40,164 nt of DNA from Halioxenophilus sp964342265. GTDB taxonomy: Bacteria > Pseudomonadota > Gammaproteobacteria > Pseudomonadales > Cellvibrionaceae. A program made the translations under genes and the position numbers. How positions within the stretch are numbered: the stretch's first letter is position 1; every line of letters starts with the position of its first letter. A model generated the notes under the pieces. It worked only from the letters and a program-made list of their open reading frames with translations. It was not told the origin of the DNA and made no database searches. Positions 17,024 through 25,112 of this stretch are shown here, in pieces. The stretch lies in assembly GCA_964342265.1 (NCBI GenBank), contig CAYFFE010000018.1, positions 1 to 40,164 of the forward strand, read 5' to 3'.

Positions 17024-18450
17024 TGTCGCACCAATCAGATCTTATTGCCGAAGACATCAACGCCTACCTGGATCAGCACGAGCGCAAAGAATTACTGCGT
17101 TTTTTAACTTGCGGTAGTGTCGACGACGGAAAAAGTACATTAATCGGTCGTCTGTTGCACGACTCCAAAATGATCTACGAAGATCAGCTGGCTGCGATTC
17201 AATCCGATACACAAAAACACGGCACCACCGGCGAAAAAGTGGACTTGGCGTTGTTGGTGGATGGTTTGGCCGCAGAGCGAGAGCAGGGTATTACCATCGA
17301 TGTGGCCTATCGTTATTTCTCCACCGATAAACGCAAATTTATTATTGCCGACACACCGGGGCACGAGCAGTACACTCGCAATATGGCCACAGGCGCATCT
17401 ACCTGTGATTTGGCGGTTATTTTAATTGACGCGCGTCACGGTGTAATGACTCAGACTCGTCGCCACAGCTATATTGCTTCGCTACTCGGTATTCAACACA
17501 TTGTGGTAGCCATAAACAAAATGGATTTGGTGGACTACAGTGAAGCGCGGTTTGAAGAAATCAAAGCGGAATATCTGCCGTTTGCCACGGATCTGGGCTT
17601 AAAAGATATTCAGTTTGTGCCGATTTCCGCTCTAGACGGCGACAACGTGGTTAACGTCAGTGAGCACACCGATTGGTATCAAGGTAAAACCCTGATGCAA
17701 ATCCTCGAAACCGTTGAGATCATTTACGATAAAAATACCGAAGATTTTCGGTTTCCTGTGCAGTATGTTAACCGCCCCAATCTGGACTTTCGCGGATTTT
17801 GCGGCACCATCGCCTCCGGTGTTGTTCGCCCAGGCGATGAGGTAAAAGCGCTGCCTTCGGGTAAAACCAGCAAGGTGAAGAAAATCGTTACCTTTGAAGG
17901 TGAGCTACCTTACGCCTTTGTAGGGCAAGCGGTGACTTTAACATTGGAAGACGAAATCGACATCAGTCGCGGCGATATGATTGTTCGCGTGGATGCTGAT
18001 GTGGCGCAATCCAACCACTTAAAAGCTCATGTCGTTTGGATGTCTGAAGATGCGCTGCGCCCAGACAAGCAATACATTTTTAAATTTGCCACCAAGGCCA
18101 GCATCGGCCAAGTTAAAAACATTCAGCATAAAATTGACGTAAACACCCAAGCATTAACGGATGATGCAGTATCGCTTGAGTTAAACGATATTGGTGTGGC
18201 AGAAATTACGTTAAATGCGGATGTGGCGGTGGATCCTTATTACGACAATCCCGCAACCGGATCTTTTATTATTATTGATCGATTAACCAACATTACTGTG
18301 GGTGCTGGCATGGTTGATGCCGCATTGGAAGAAGTAACAGTAGCAGTTGATAAAAATGCGGTCACTGAGTTTGAAATCGAACTCAATGCGTTAATTCGCA
18401 AACACTTCCCGCATTGGAATGCTCAAGATATATCTAAGCTACTTAAATAA
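17023..18450 (+). CDS. cysN: Sulfate adenylyltransferase subunit 1, GTPase (CysN)
   Basis: From ATG 17023 the protein has 475 residues and behaves as an EF-Tu-like GTPase: G1 GSVDDGKST at 31-39, G3 DTPGHEQYTRNM at 110-121 and G4 NKMD at 165-168. Two beta-barrel domains follow. A strong AGGAGGG at 17007-17013 supports this start, although the frame is open further upstream inside cysD. There is no C-terminal APS kinase domain, so the kinase is supplied by the separate cysC upstream. CysN energises APS formation by CysD. Confidence 0.97.
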   Translation: MSHQSDLIAEDINAYLDQHERKELLRFLTCGSVDDGKSTLIGRLLHDSKMIYEDQLAAIQSDTQKHGTTGEKVDLALLVDGLAAEREQGITIDVAYRYFSTDKRKFIIADTPGHEQYTRNMATGASTCDLAVILIDARHGVMTQTRRHSYIASLLGIQHIVVAINKMDLVDYSEARFEEIKAEYLPFATDLGLKDIQFVPISALDGDNVVNVSEHTDWYQGKTLMQILETVEIIYDKNTEDFRFPVQYVNRPNLDFRGFCGTIASGVVRPGDEVKALPSGKTSKVKKIVTFEGELPYAFVGQAVTLTLEDEIDISRGDMIVRVDADVAQSNHLKAHVVWMSEDALRPDKQYIFKFATKASIGQVKNIQHKIDVNTQALTDDAVSLELNDIGVAEITLNADVAVDPYYDNPATGSFIIIDRLTNITVGAGMVDAALEEVTVAVDKNAVTEFEIELNALIRKHFPHWNAQDISKLLK

Positions 18451-18485
18451 CGCGGATAGCTCGACGGAAGTTCGCTGAGTAAAAG

Positions 18486-18559
18486 AGGCCAGTTTATTTT
18501 GCTCAAGTATTAAGGGTTGATGGTTAAAACTTAATACTTGAGTATGAATAGACTGGCCT
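18486..18559. repeat. Long hairpin downstream of cysN
   Basis: AGGCCAGT (18486-18493) pairs with ACTGGCCT (18552-18559), and an inner perfect 13-bp stem joins 18502-18514 to 18530-18542 around a 15-nt loop. Between them six further pairs, two of them G-U, can form, giving about 27 pairs. Only TTTT at 18562-18565 follows, so it is not a canonical terminator. Options are an mRNA 3'-end stabiliser, a bidirectional terminator, or a small inverted-repeat element of mobile origin. Confidence 0.6.
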
Positions 18560-18632
18560 ACTTTTGTGGGCTAAATCGGCGTTAATTCTTGGCGATTTTC
18601 CTCTATAGTCTCCCTCTCATAAAATTTAATCT

Positions 18633-18659
18633 TCCCCACACACATATAAACCTGGGGAG
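18633..18659 (+). promoter_or_regulatory. Hairpin covering the ribosome binding site of the helix-hairpin-helix gene
   Basis: TCCCCA (18633-18638) is complementary to TGGGGA (18653-18658), and the right arm contains the Shine-Dalgarno GGGGAG (18654-18659) for the ATG at 18667. Folding would hide the ribosome site, as in translational switches or RNA thermometers. A possible -10 (TATAGT, 18604-18609) lies upstream. Confidence 0.4.
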
Positions 18660-18666
18660 ATAAATC

Positions 18667-19011
18667 ATGAACACTTTTTCACGTCACATTATTGCCGTTT
18701 TTGCTGGACTGGTACTTTGTATCGGTTTGCCGGTTGTTGCAGAAACCGACACTCAATCTATAACTCAATCCGAAACAAAAACCGAATTAGATAGCAGCAG
18801 TGAAGTGGCTGCCGTTGATTCGGTAAATATTAACTCTGCCTCCGCCGAAGAGTTAGCATCTGCCTTAAAAGGTGTGGGCCCCAAAAAAGCCGCAGCAATT
18901 ATCGAGTGGCGCGAAGAATTCGGCAGTTTCCAACATTTGGAAGAGTTGATGGAAGTGAAGGGCATTGGTCCGGCCACTTTCGAAAAAAATCGCGCTAAAA
19001 TTACGCTTTAA
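18667..19011 (+). CDS. Secreted helix-hairpin-helix protein, ComEA family
   Basis: The 114-residue protein starts with a clear signal peptide (charged MNTFSRH, hydrophobic core to about residue 24, likely cut after VVA). An acidic Ser/Thr-rich spacer follows, then a ComEA-type helix-hairpin-helix domain: VNINSASAEELASALKGVGPKKAAAI, split, and GIGPATFEKNRAKI. The two G(V/I)GP hairpins are the DNA-binding signature. Related proteins bind incoming DNA in the periplasm during transformation, but many short ComEA-like proteins have no proven role. It stands alone between cysN and pyrF. Confidence 0.85.
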   Translation: MNTFSRHIIAVFAGLVLCIGLPVVAETDTQSITQSETKTELDSSSEVAAVDSVNINSASAEELASALKGVGPKKAAAIIEWREEFGSFQHLEELMEVKGIGPATFEKNRAKITL

Positions 19012-19026
19012 ACAGTTGATTAATAA

Positions 19027-19148
19027 TTGATCTATAGTGTGTTAGACCACACACACTCGCACGCTTAGTCGAATTCAGTGGTAATCTCGCTATAGGCAAA
19101 TGATCCTAAGATGATTGATCTGAAGTTGATCAAGCTATAGTTGATCAA
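19027..19148. repeat. Cluster of TTGATC motifs between the ComEA-like gene and pyrF
   Basis: TTGATC occurs at 19027, 19115, 19126 and 19141; the last two are the full 8-bp palindrome TTGATCAA, 15 bp apart, enclosing CTATAG. Further CTATAG copies lie at 19032 and 19090. This may be an operator array or chance in an AT-rich gap. No other feature was seen in 19012-19178. Confidence 0.3.
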
Positions 19149-19178
19149 ATTAATTAAAATAGGCACAAAGAAGTCATT

Positions 19179-19211
19179 AATGCCCGACTTGTTCGGGCAT
19201 TGTTGTATTTA
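19179..19211 (+). terminator. Intrinsic-type terminator before pyrF
   Basis: AATGCCCGA (19179-19187) pairs perfectly with TCGGGCATT (19193-19201) around a 5-nt loop, followed by the T-rich GTTGTATTT. It probably ends transcription from the ComEA-like gene. Confidence 0.75.
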
Positions 19212-19262
19212 GCCCTAAAGTAATGGTAGCCTGCGGCCATCCAAAAACGCGGTGTTTAAAAA

Positions 19263-20030
19263 TTGTCCAATCCATCTGAACCCAATCACCAAAATTCATC
19301 TGGCCCTAACTCTTTGGGCTCGAAACTATTAGGCCCCCAAATAATTGTCGCACTCGATTACTGTCGAGCGGATGCTGCATTGGCCATGGCGGCCAAATTG
19401 GACCCAAATTATTGTCGGGTTAAGGTCGGTAAAGAATTATTTACGGCCGCGGGCCCCACCATTGTCGAGGCTTTGCAAGCGCAAGGATTTGAGGTCTTCC
19501 TGGACTTAAAATTTCACGATATTCCCAATACCTGCGCCAATGCGGTAAAAGCTGCCGCTCAATTGGGTGTGTGGATGGTGAATGTGCATGCCAGCGGCGG
19601 GACGGCAATGATGCACGCTGCGCGCGAAGCGCTAGAGCAGGTCACTACCCCTCAAAAGCCGCTCTTAATTGCGGTGACTGTGCTAACCAGCATGGCCGAG
19701 TCGGATTTGTCTGAGATTGGTATCGCTGTTTCGCCCGCTCTGCAGGTAAAACACTTGGCGGCTTTGGCTCAAAGCTCTGGGCTCGATGGTGTTGTCTGCT
19801 CTGCTCAGGAAGCGCAAATGCTCAAACAGCAATTGGGCCAGGCCTTTTATACCGTAACTCCGGGCATCAGACCACTGGGATCGGCCAGCAACGATCAAAC
19901 CCGCATCACCACACCGGAGCAAGCCATTGCCATGGGCGCTGACTTTTTAGTCGTTGGTCGGCCCATTACGCAGGCCGATGTTCCCGCCATCGCTTGTCGG
20001 CAGATTGTCGATTCCATTTCCAACCTTTAA
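19263..20030 (+). CDS. pyrF: Orotidine 5'-phosphate decarboxylase
   Basis: The conserved part begins with IIVALDYCRADAAL near residue 28 and contains DLKFHDIPNT, the PyrF active-site motif with catalytic Lys and Asp. It ends with the phosphate-binding TPGIRP and VVGRPIT. The enzyme converts OMP to UMP. The first ~25 residues are Ser/Asn/Pro-rich and not typical; TTG 19263 is the longest start, but TTG 19314 is possible and neither has a clear ribosome site, so the N-terminus is uncertain. cmk starts 15 bases downstream, so two pyrimidine-nucleotide genes are adjacent. Confidence 0.94.
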   Translation: MSNPSEPNHQNSSGPNSLGSKLLGPQIIVALDYCRADAALAMAAKLDPNYCRVKVGKELFTAAGPTIVEALQAQGFEVFLDLKFHDIPNTCANAVKAAAQLGVWMVNVHASGGTAMMHAAREALEQVTTPQKPLLIAVTVLTSMAESDLSEIGIAVSPALQVKHLAALAQSSGLDGVVCSAQEAQMLKQQLGQAFYTVTPGIRPLGSASNDQTRITTPEQAIAMGADFLVVGRPITQADVPAIACRQIVDSISNL

Positions 20031-20045
20031 TCAGTCTTAGAATTT

Positions 20046-20729
20046 ATGTCTTTAGATCATCCCGTCATTACTGTCGATGGCCCTAGTGGCGCTGGTAAAG
20101 GTACTTTGAGCCTCTGGTTAGCAGAGAAATTGCGCTTTCATTTGTTGGATAGCGGTGCGTTGTATCGTCTTAGTGCTATGGCAGCAAAGACTCAAAACAT
20201 CGATTTAAACGACGAAATCGCGGTGGCCGAAATCAGCAAAACGTTGAAGGTCTCTTTCAAGCCCCAAGATGGTTCTGTAGCAGTCATGCTGGATGGTCAG
20301 GATGTAAGCTCGGTTTTGCGCACAGAAGACGCCGGGATGGCGGCTTCTAAAGTCGCGGCGTTACCCAAAGTGCGCGAGGCATTGGTTTCCCGACAGCGAA
20401 ATTTTGTGGAAGCGCCAGGATTGGTGGCCGACGGTCGCGATATGGGCACGACGATATTCCCAGGGGCCGACGCTAAAATATTTTTAACCGCCAGTGCCGA
20501 AACTCGCGCGAAAAGACGATTCTGCCAACTACAGGAATCTGGTGTGGTTGCCGATTACGATAAGATTCTAGAAGACATTCGCGCGCGCGACGATAAAGAC
20601 TCCAATCGGTCAGCTTCGCCACTCAAACCAGCAGACGACGCTTTACTCATCGACAGCAGTCATCTAACAATCGATTCTGTGTGTGCTCAAGCGCTGGAGT
20701 ACGTTCGAGCAAGACTCGGCACTGACTAA
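20046..20729 (+). CDS. cmk: Cytidylate kinase
   Basis: The 227-residue kinase has the P-loop DGPSGAGKGT near residues 11-20, LLDSGALYRL (CMP-binding), VADGRDMGTTIFPGA and a LID-type segment with RDDKDSNRSASPLKPADDA. It phosphorylates CMP and dCMP. In Pseudomonas cmk follows tyrA-aroA and precedes rpsA; here cysDN, the ComEA-like gene and pyrF separate it from tyrA-aroA, and lapB plus a tRNA separate it from rpsA. Confidence 0.96.
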   Translation: MSLDHPVITVDGPSGAGKGTLSLWLAEKLRFHLLDSGALYRLSAMAAKTQNIDLNDEIAVAEISKTLKVSFKPQDGSVAVMLDGQDVSSVLRTEDAGMAASKVAALPKVREALVSRQRNFVEAPGLVADGRDMGTTIFPGADAKIFLTASAETRAKRRFCQLQESGVVADYDKILEDIRARDDKDSNRSASPLKPADDALLIDSSHLTIDSVCAQALEYVRARLGTD

Positions 20730-20851
20730 GGATCGCAATCGATTAGCTTGCGCGCGATCAAAGAAGTGATCCCTTTGTTGGAACCGCTGCCGGCGGTTTG
20801 AGTCGTAAAGCACAGTAAAAACAATGGCTGAGTGGCCAAGGTGTAAGCCCT

Positions 20852-22048
20852 GTGGAAAGCTTTCTTTTATATTGGTTGCTGTTTGCCGGTGTGGTGCTGG
20901 GCTTTTTGTTGGGGCGCTACAGCCGTAAGGCCCGCACGAGTCAAAACACCGCCGTTAACGACGTTAGCATCGAGTATATTCGTGGCTTAAATCACTTGCT
21001 TAACGAAGACGCCGATGCGGCCGTCGACACCTTTACCGATCTGCTACCCGTTAACTCCAAAACTTTGGATACCCACTTGGCTCTTGGCGGCCTTTTGCGC
21101 AGGAGAGGAGAGGTTGGCCGGGCGATTCGTTTGCACCAAAATCTGGTAAAGCACGAAGGGTTATCGAAGCAAGACGGCCAAAAGGCTTTGCTGGAGCTGG
21201 GGCTCGACTATTTAAAAGCCGGTGTACTCGATCGAGCCGAAGACATTTTTGAGCAGCTGCAAAGCGCAGAAGACGACGATGTGTGTTTTAAAAGTTTGTC
21301 GTATCTGGCAGAAATCTATCGCGACGAAAAAGAATGGCAAAAGGCGGCCAACGTCGTCGATAGCATGTTGCGTAAAAAACTACCGGCCAACGCCAGTAAG
21401 TGGCGTGCCATGCAGGCGCATTTTTACTGCGAGCAGGCGCAGCAGGTATTGGCCGCAGGCGAGGTGAAAACTGCGCGGCGTTTTTTATCAAAAGCCTATA
21501 TGGCCGATGATTCCTGCGTGCGAGTGAGCTTGCAACTGGCAGATTTGGAATTGGCGCAAGGCCAATTCCGGCAAGCCATTCGTTATCTAAAGCGAGTGCC
21601 CGAGCAAGACCCGGACTACATTCCCGAAATTTTGCCTGGATTGCTAGAAAGCTATCGAGCTTTGGGGGCCGTGGATGAATTAATCGATTACCTCAAGCAG
21701 CTGCAAGATCGCTACCCAAGTACTTCTGTGCTGATTTCATTGGCCGATCAGGTGCAGCAACACGAAAGTGAGGGTGCCGCAGTGGCTTTGTTGGATCAAA
21801 AGCTGCAATCCAGACCCTCACTGCGTGTGGTGGGCAAATTTTTGGATGTTTACTGGCGGCGCAAAACCAAAGATGCCCCCGATAAAGAGCAAACGCTCAT
21901 TCGCTCGCTGCTCGAACTATTGCTAACGCACAAATCTTACTATCGCTGTGGTAGCTGCGGATTCTCTGGTAATCAGCTTCATTGGCAGTGCCCGAGCTGC
22001 AAAAACTGGGGTTCGATTAAAGCCATAAAGGGATTGGAAGGCGAATAG
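20852..22048 (+). CDS. lapB: Lipopolysaccharide assembly protein LapB (YciM)
   Basis: The 398-residue protein has an N-terminal membrane helix (about residues 4-20), then tetratricopeptide repeats across most of its length. A C-terminal rubredoxin-like zinc site uses Cys366-x2-Cys369 and Cys380-x2-Cys383. This is the LapB/YciM architecture. LapB regulates LpxC turnover and so lipopolysaccharide synthesis at the inner membrane. The start is GTG 20852 with AAGG at 20838-20841. Its usual partner lapA (DUF1049) and the ihfB-lapA-lapB-pyrF order are missing here: lapB sits between cmk and tRNA-Asn and no lapA was found. The gap 20730-20851 holds only a small inverted repeat (20782-20798). Confidence 0.94.
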   Translation: MESFLLYWLLFAGVVLGFLLGRYSRKARTSQNTAVNDVSIEYIRGLNHLLNEDADAAVDTFTDLLPVNSKTLDTHLALGGLLRRRGEVGRAIRLHQNLVKHEGLSKQDGQKALLELGLDYLKAGVLDRAEDIFEQLQSAEDDDVCFKSLSYLAEIYRDEKEWQKAANVVDSMLRKKLPANASKWRAMQAHFYCEQAQQVLAAGEVKTARRFLSKAYMADDSCVRVSLQLADLELAQGQFRQAIRYLKRVPEQDPDYIPEILPGLLESYRALGAVDELIDYLKQLQDRYPSTSVLISLADQVQQHESEGAAVALLDQKLQSRPSLRVVGKFLDVYWRRKTKDAPDKEQTLIRSLLELLLTHKSYYRCGSCGFSGNQLHWQCPSCKNWGSIKAIKGLEGE

Positions 22049-22120
22049 CTGTTCGATCTGATTAGTAAATGTGCAAAAAAGGTCAGGAAAAACAATCACT
22101 TATTTTTTTATGACTGCCTG

Positions 22121-22149
22121 TTGACAGCCTTAGAGGTGGTCTATAAGAT
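22121..22149 (+). promoter_or_regulatory. Promoter of tRNA-Asn
   Basis: A perfect -35 TTGACA (22121-22126) is separated by 17 bp from TAAGAT (22144-22149), followed by a GC-rich ACGCGCC discriminator as in stringently controlled stable-RNA promoters. It lies 33 bases before the tRNA. Confidence 0.8.
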
Positions 22150-22182
22150 ACGCGCCATTCCTGAGTCGGCACTCAGAATTAT

Positions 22183-22257
22183 TCCGGCATAGCTCAGCGG
22201 TAGAGCAGTAGACTGTTAATCTATTGGTCCCTGGTTCGATCCCAGGTGCCGGAGCCA
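22183..22257 (+). tRNA. tRNA-Asn (anticodon GTT)
   Basis: The 75-base cloverleaf has acceptor arms TCCGGCA and TGCCGGA, a D-arm with AGCTCAGCGGTAGAGC, anticodon GTT at 22215-22217 in loop TGTTAAT, a T-arm with GGTTCGATCC, discriminator G and an encoded CCA at 22255-22257. Confidence 0.97.
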
Positions 22258-22861
22258 TCTTTCAAGCAGCTTGGTAATCGTTGCACCCAGCTACTAGTTC
22301 ATTGCCAAGCTAGCTTATTCAATAAGTTGCTTTCAGAATTAAAAGTTGCTTTCACAATTAAATAGTCAGCCTTCGACGTCGCTAAAAGCGAGTTGTTGTC
22401 ATCATCGTTAGTGCAGCTAAGCGAGTGGTTTGAAAGCTGTATTGCAAATTTTATTAGCCGCAGTATCTTTTGTGTTTTAAGTGGTTGTTTTATCGATTAG
22501 CTTCAACACTCCTCATTCGTCACTCTATTTTTTCGAGCATCTTAAAGTCATTGCCTTGCGTATGGCTTTCTGGTAGGCTTCGCGCTCTTTTATGAGGGCG
22601 CGCTCAGGTACACTCCCCACAAATCTTTGTTGATGTGCTTTTCGCGCCTTTAATGGCTATCTGTTGGTTGATTTTTGTGCAAAACAGGTCAAGGTAACAG
22701 GTTGGCGTTATTTTCAATGTGTGAGTCGGCTCTCTCGCCAGAACTAAGCGTGCTAACTCACCTTAAAAAACCAACCCACAAGTCTGGCATTGTGGCAGGT
22801 GCGTTTCTGGTTTCAACGTTATTCGTTTTAGTCGGTTTCGCCAACAATCATAGGTAACATA
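22258..22861. other. 600-bp gap between tRNA-Asn and rpsA
   Basis: No convincing gene is present. Contents are: a near-perfect inverted repeat just after the tRNA (22269-22278 with 22301-22310, one G-U pair); a 19-bp tandem repeat with one mismatch (22325-22343 and 22344-22362, AGTTGCTTTCA...); and a plausible rpsA promoter TTGCCT (22551-22556), 17 bp, TAGGCT (22574-22579) with an extended-10 TG. A second -10-like TACACT lies at 22609-22614. The rpsA leader would be about 275 nt from the first promoter. Confidence 0.5.
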
Positions 22862-24544
22862 ATGAGCGAAAGCTTTGCAGAGCTGTTTGAAGAAAGTTTA
22901 AAAAGTGTCGACATGGTTCCCGGTTCCATCGTAACCGGTGTAGTAATCGATGTAGATAAAGACTGGGTTACCGTCCACGCCGGTCTTAAGTCCGAAGGTG
23001 TTATTCCCTCCTCACAATTCCTCGACGATAACGGCGAACTTACCCTAAACGTAGGTGATGAAGTTCAAGTTGCGCTGGAAACCGTAGAAGACGGTTTTGG
23101 CGAAACCCGCCTTTCTCGCGAAAAAGCCAAGCGCGCCGAATCCTGGCGTATTCTGGAAGCGGCTCACGCGGCTGAAGAAGTGGTTAAAGGTGTTATCAAC
23201 GGTAAAGTCAAAGGCGGTTTCACCGTCGATGTATCCGGCATCCGTGCTTTCTTGCCTGGTTCTTTGGTGGATGTTCGCCCAGTGCGCGAAACCACTCACC
23301 TGGAAGGTAAAGACCTCGAATTCAAAGTTATTAAGCTCGATCAGAAGCGCAACAATGTTGTGGTTTCTCGTCGTGCCGTACTAGAACAAGCAAACTCTGC
23401 AGAGCGCGAAGAACTGTTGGCCAACCTACAAGAAGGTATGGCTGTTAAAGGTGTGGTTAAAAACCTTACCGATTACGGTGCCTTCGTTGATTTGGGCGGT
23501 GTCGATGGTCTGTTGCACATCACCGATATGGCTTGGAAGCGAATCAAGCACCCGAGCGAAATCGTCAATGTTGGCGATGAGATCGATGTAAAAGTATTGA
23601 AGTTCGATCGCGAGCGCAATCGTGTTTCTCTGGGCTTGAAGCAATTGGGCGAAGATCCTTGGATTTCCATCACTCAGCGCTACCCAGAAGGCGCGCGTGT
23701 TAAAGCGACGGTTACCAACCTTACCGATTACGGTTGTTTCGCCGAATTGGAAGAGGGTGTAGAAGGCTTGGTTCACGTATCCGAAATGGACTGGACCAAC
23801 AAAAACATTCACCCATCCAAAGTTGTGCAGTTGGGCGATGACGTTGAAGTAATGATTCTGGATATTGACGAAGAACGTCGTCGTATCTCTTTGGGTATCA
23901 AGCAGTGTCAAGAGAACCCATGGGATGCCTTCGGTCGTCAGTACGCTAAAGGCGATAAAATTTCCGGCAAGATCAAATCCATCACTGATTTCGGTATCTT
24001 CATTGGTTTGGAAGGTGGTATCGATGGTTTGGTGCACTTGTCTGATATCTCCTGGAACGAAACTGGCGAAGAAGCCGTGCGTGCTTACAAGAAAGGCGAC
24101 GAGTTGGAAACCGTTATTCTGGCCATCGACCCAGAGCGCGAGCGCATTTCTCTCGGTATCAAGCAATTAGAGACAGATCCTTTCACCGGCTTTGTTACTG
24201 AAAATGACAAAGGCGCCATTGTTAAAGGTACTGTGAAAGAAATCGATGCTAAAGGCGCGGTAATTGTTTTGGCTGAAGACGTAGAAGCAACTCTTAAGGC
24301 CTCTGAAATCAGTCGCGAAAAAGTTGAAGACGCTCGCAACGTTTTGAACGAAGGCGACGAGGTGGAAGCTAAGATTGTCGCGGTTGATCGTAAGAACCGT
24401 CAAATCAATCTATCCATCAAAGCGAAAGATCAGGACGAAGAGAAAGCGGCTATTAAAGAGCACTCTACCAAGTCCAATGAGCAGGCATCACCGGCAACTT
24501 TGGGTGATCTAATCAAAGCTCAAATGGAAAACCAAGACAGCTAA
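22862..24544 (+). CDS. rpsA: 30S ribosomal protein S1
   Basis: The 560-residue protein starts MSESFAELFEESL and consists of six S1 RNA-binding repeats. The central ones have the recurring V(T)NLTDYG(A/C)F and G(V/I)(D/E)GL(L/V)H(I/V)S(D/E)M pattern. S1 helps bind structured mRNA to the 30S subunit. The ribosome site before ATG 22862 is poor (ATAGGTAAC), as is usual for rpsA, whose translation is autoregulated through leader structure in E. coli; that mechanism is not demonstrated here. A strong terminator follows. Confidence 0.98.
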   Translation: MSESFAELFEESLKSVDMVPGSIVTGVVIDVDKDWVTVHAGLKSEGVIPSSQFLDDNGELTLNVGDEVQVALETVEDGFGETRLSREKAKRAESWRILEAAHAAEEVVKGVINGKVKGGFTVDVSGIRAFLPGSLVDVRPVRETTHLEGKDLEFKVIKLDQKRNNVVVSRRAVLEQANSAEREELLANLQEGMAVKGVVKNLTDYGAFVDLGGVDGLLHITDMAWKRIKHPSEIVNVGDEIDVKVLKFDRERNRVSLGLKQLGEDPWISITQRYPEGARVKATVTNLTDYGCFAELEEGVEGLVHVSEMDWTNKNIHPSKVVQLGDDVEVMILDIDEERRRISLGIKQCQENPWDAFGRQYAKGDKISGKIKSITDFGIFIGLEGGIDGLVHLSDISWNETGEEAVRAYKKGDELETVILAIDPERERISLGIKQLETDPFTGFVTENDKGAIVKGTVKEIDAKGAVIVLAEDVEATLKASEISREKVEDARNVLNEGDEVEAKIVAVDRKNRQINLSIKAKDQDEEKAAIKEHSTKSNEQASPATLGDLIKAQMENQDS

Positions 24545-24555
24545 GGTTTTCCTGC

Positions 24556-24582
24556 AAAAAAGCGGCTTCGGCCGCTTTTTTT
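24556..24582 (+). terminator. Intrinsic terminator of rpsA
   Basis: AGCGGC (24561-24566), tetraloop TTCG, GCCGCT (24571-24576), then a run of T to 24582; upstream A residues extend the stem. It is a textbook strong terminator. Confidence 0.95.
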
Positions 24583-24703
24583 GTGCCTGGTGTTTACCTA
24601 GTTCTGCCTTCCTTTAGTACAAAGCCCCTCATAAATCTTCGTTCTTAACTCTGACTAATCGCAACCTCTCGGCCACAAGTTGATGGGTTATTTCTGCGAG
24701 GTC

Positions 24704-24732
24704 TTGCTTGAATACCTCGAATAGTATATAAA
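24704..24732 (+). promoter_or_regulatory. Promoter of ihfB
   Basis: TTGCTT (24704-24709), a 17-bp spacer and TATAAA (24727-24732) form a good sigma-70 promoter about 95 bases before the ihfB ATG. The remainder of the rpsA-ihfB gap shows no gene. Confidence 0.65.
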
Positions 24733-24827
24733 TCAGTAACTTAGGAATTTGTTGTAGCAGACTTACACAAACTGTATTCGTTATCGCTTCTTGTTACGTT
24801 GGGATAATCACTTGGAGGTGGGATCCA

Positions 24828-25112
24828 ATGACCAAGTCAGAGCTTATCGAGCGGATTGCCGAGCGTCAGGATCAGTTGTCGGCCAAAGATGTGGAATTGG
24901 CGGTCAAACTCATTCTTGAGTATATGTCTCGCATGCTGGCCGCCGGAGATCGTATTGAGGTGCGAGGGTTTGGCAGCTTTTCTTTGCACTACCGCGAGCC
25001 CCGGGTTGGGCGCAATCCTAAAACTGGCGATCCCGTAGAGTTAAAAGGCAAATACGTACCGCACTTTAAACCCGGTAAAGAAATGCGCGATAGGGTTAAC
25101 GAAAGCATCTAG
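24828..25112 (+). CDS. ihfB: Integration host factor subunit beta
   Basis: The 94-residue protein is full length and begins MTKSELIERIAERQ. It has the HU/IHF signature GFGSFSLHYREPRVGRNPKTG, split, including the Pro at the tip of the DNA-intercalating arm, and ends KPGKEMRDRVN. With IhfA it bends DNA. ATG 24828 has a strong GGAGGTG (24814-24820). In P. aeruginosa the O-antigen genes begin right after this gene, and the same is seen here. Confidence 0.97.
   Translation: MTKSELIERIAERQDQLSAKDVELAVKLILEYMSRMLAAGDRIEVRGFGSFSLHYREPRVGRNPKTGDPVELKGKYVPHFKPGKEMRDRVNESI

Noticed and set aside
22675..22857. 60-codon frame from TTG in the rpsA leader
   Set aside because: Non-ATG start without ribosome site, no family resemblance, and it lies in the presumed rpsA leader.
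23426..24166. 246-codon minus-strand frame inside rpsA
   Set aside because: Antisense shadow of the repetitive S1 domains; the plus strand has an unmistakable gene.
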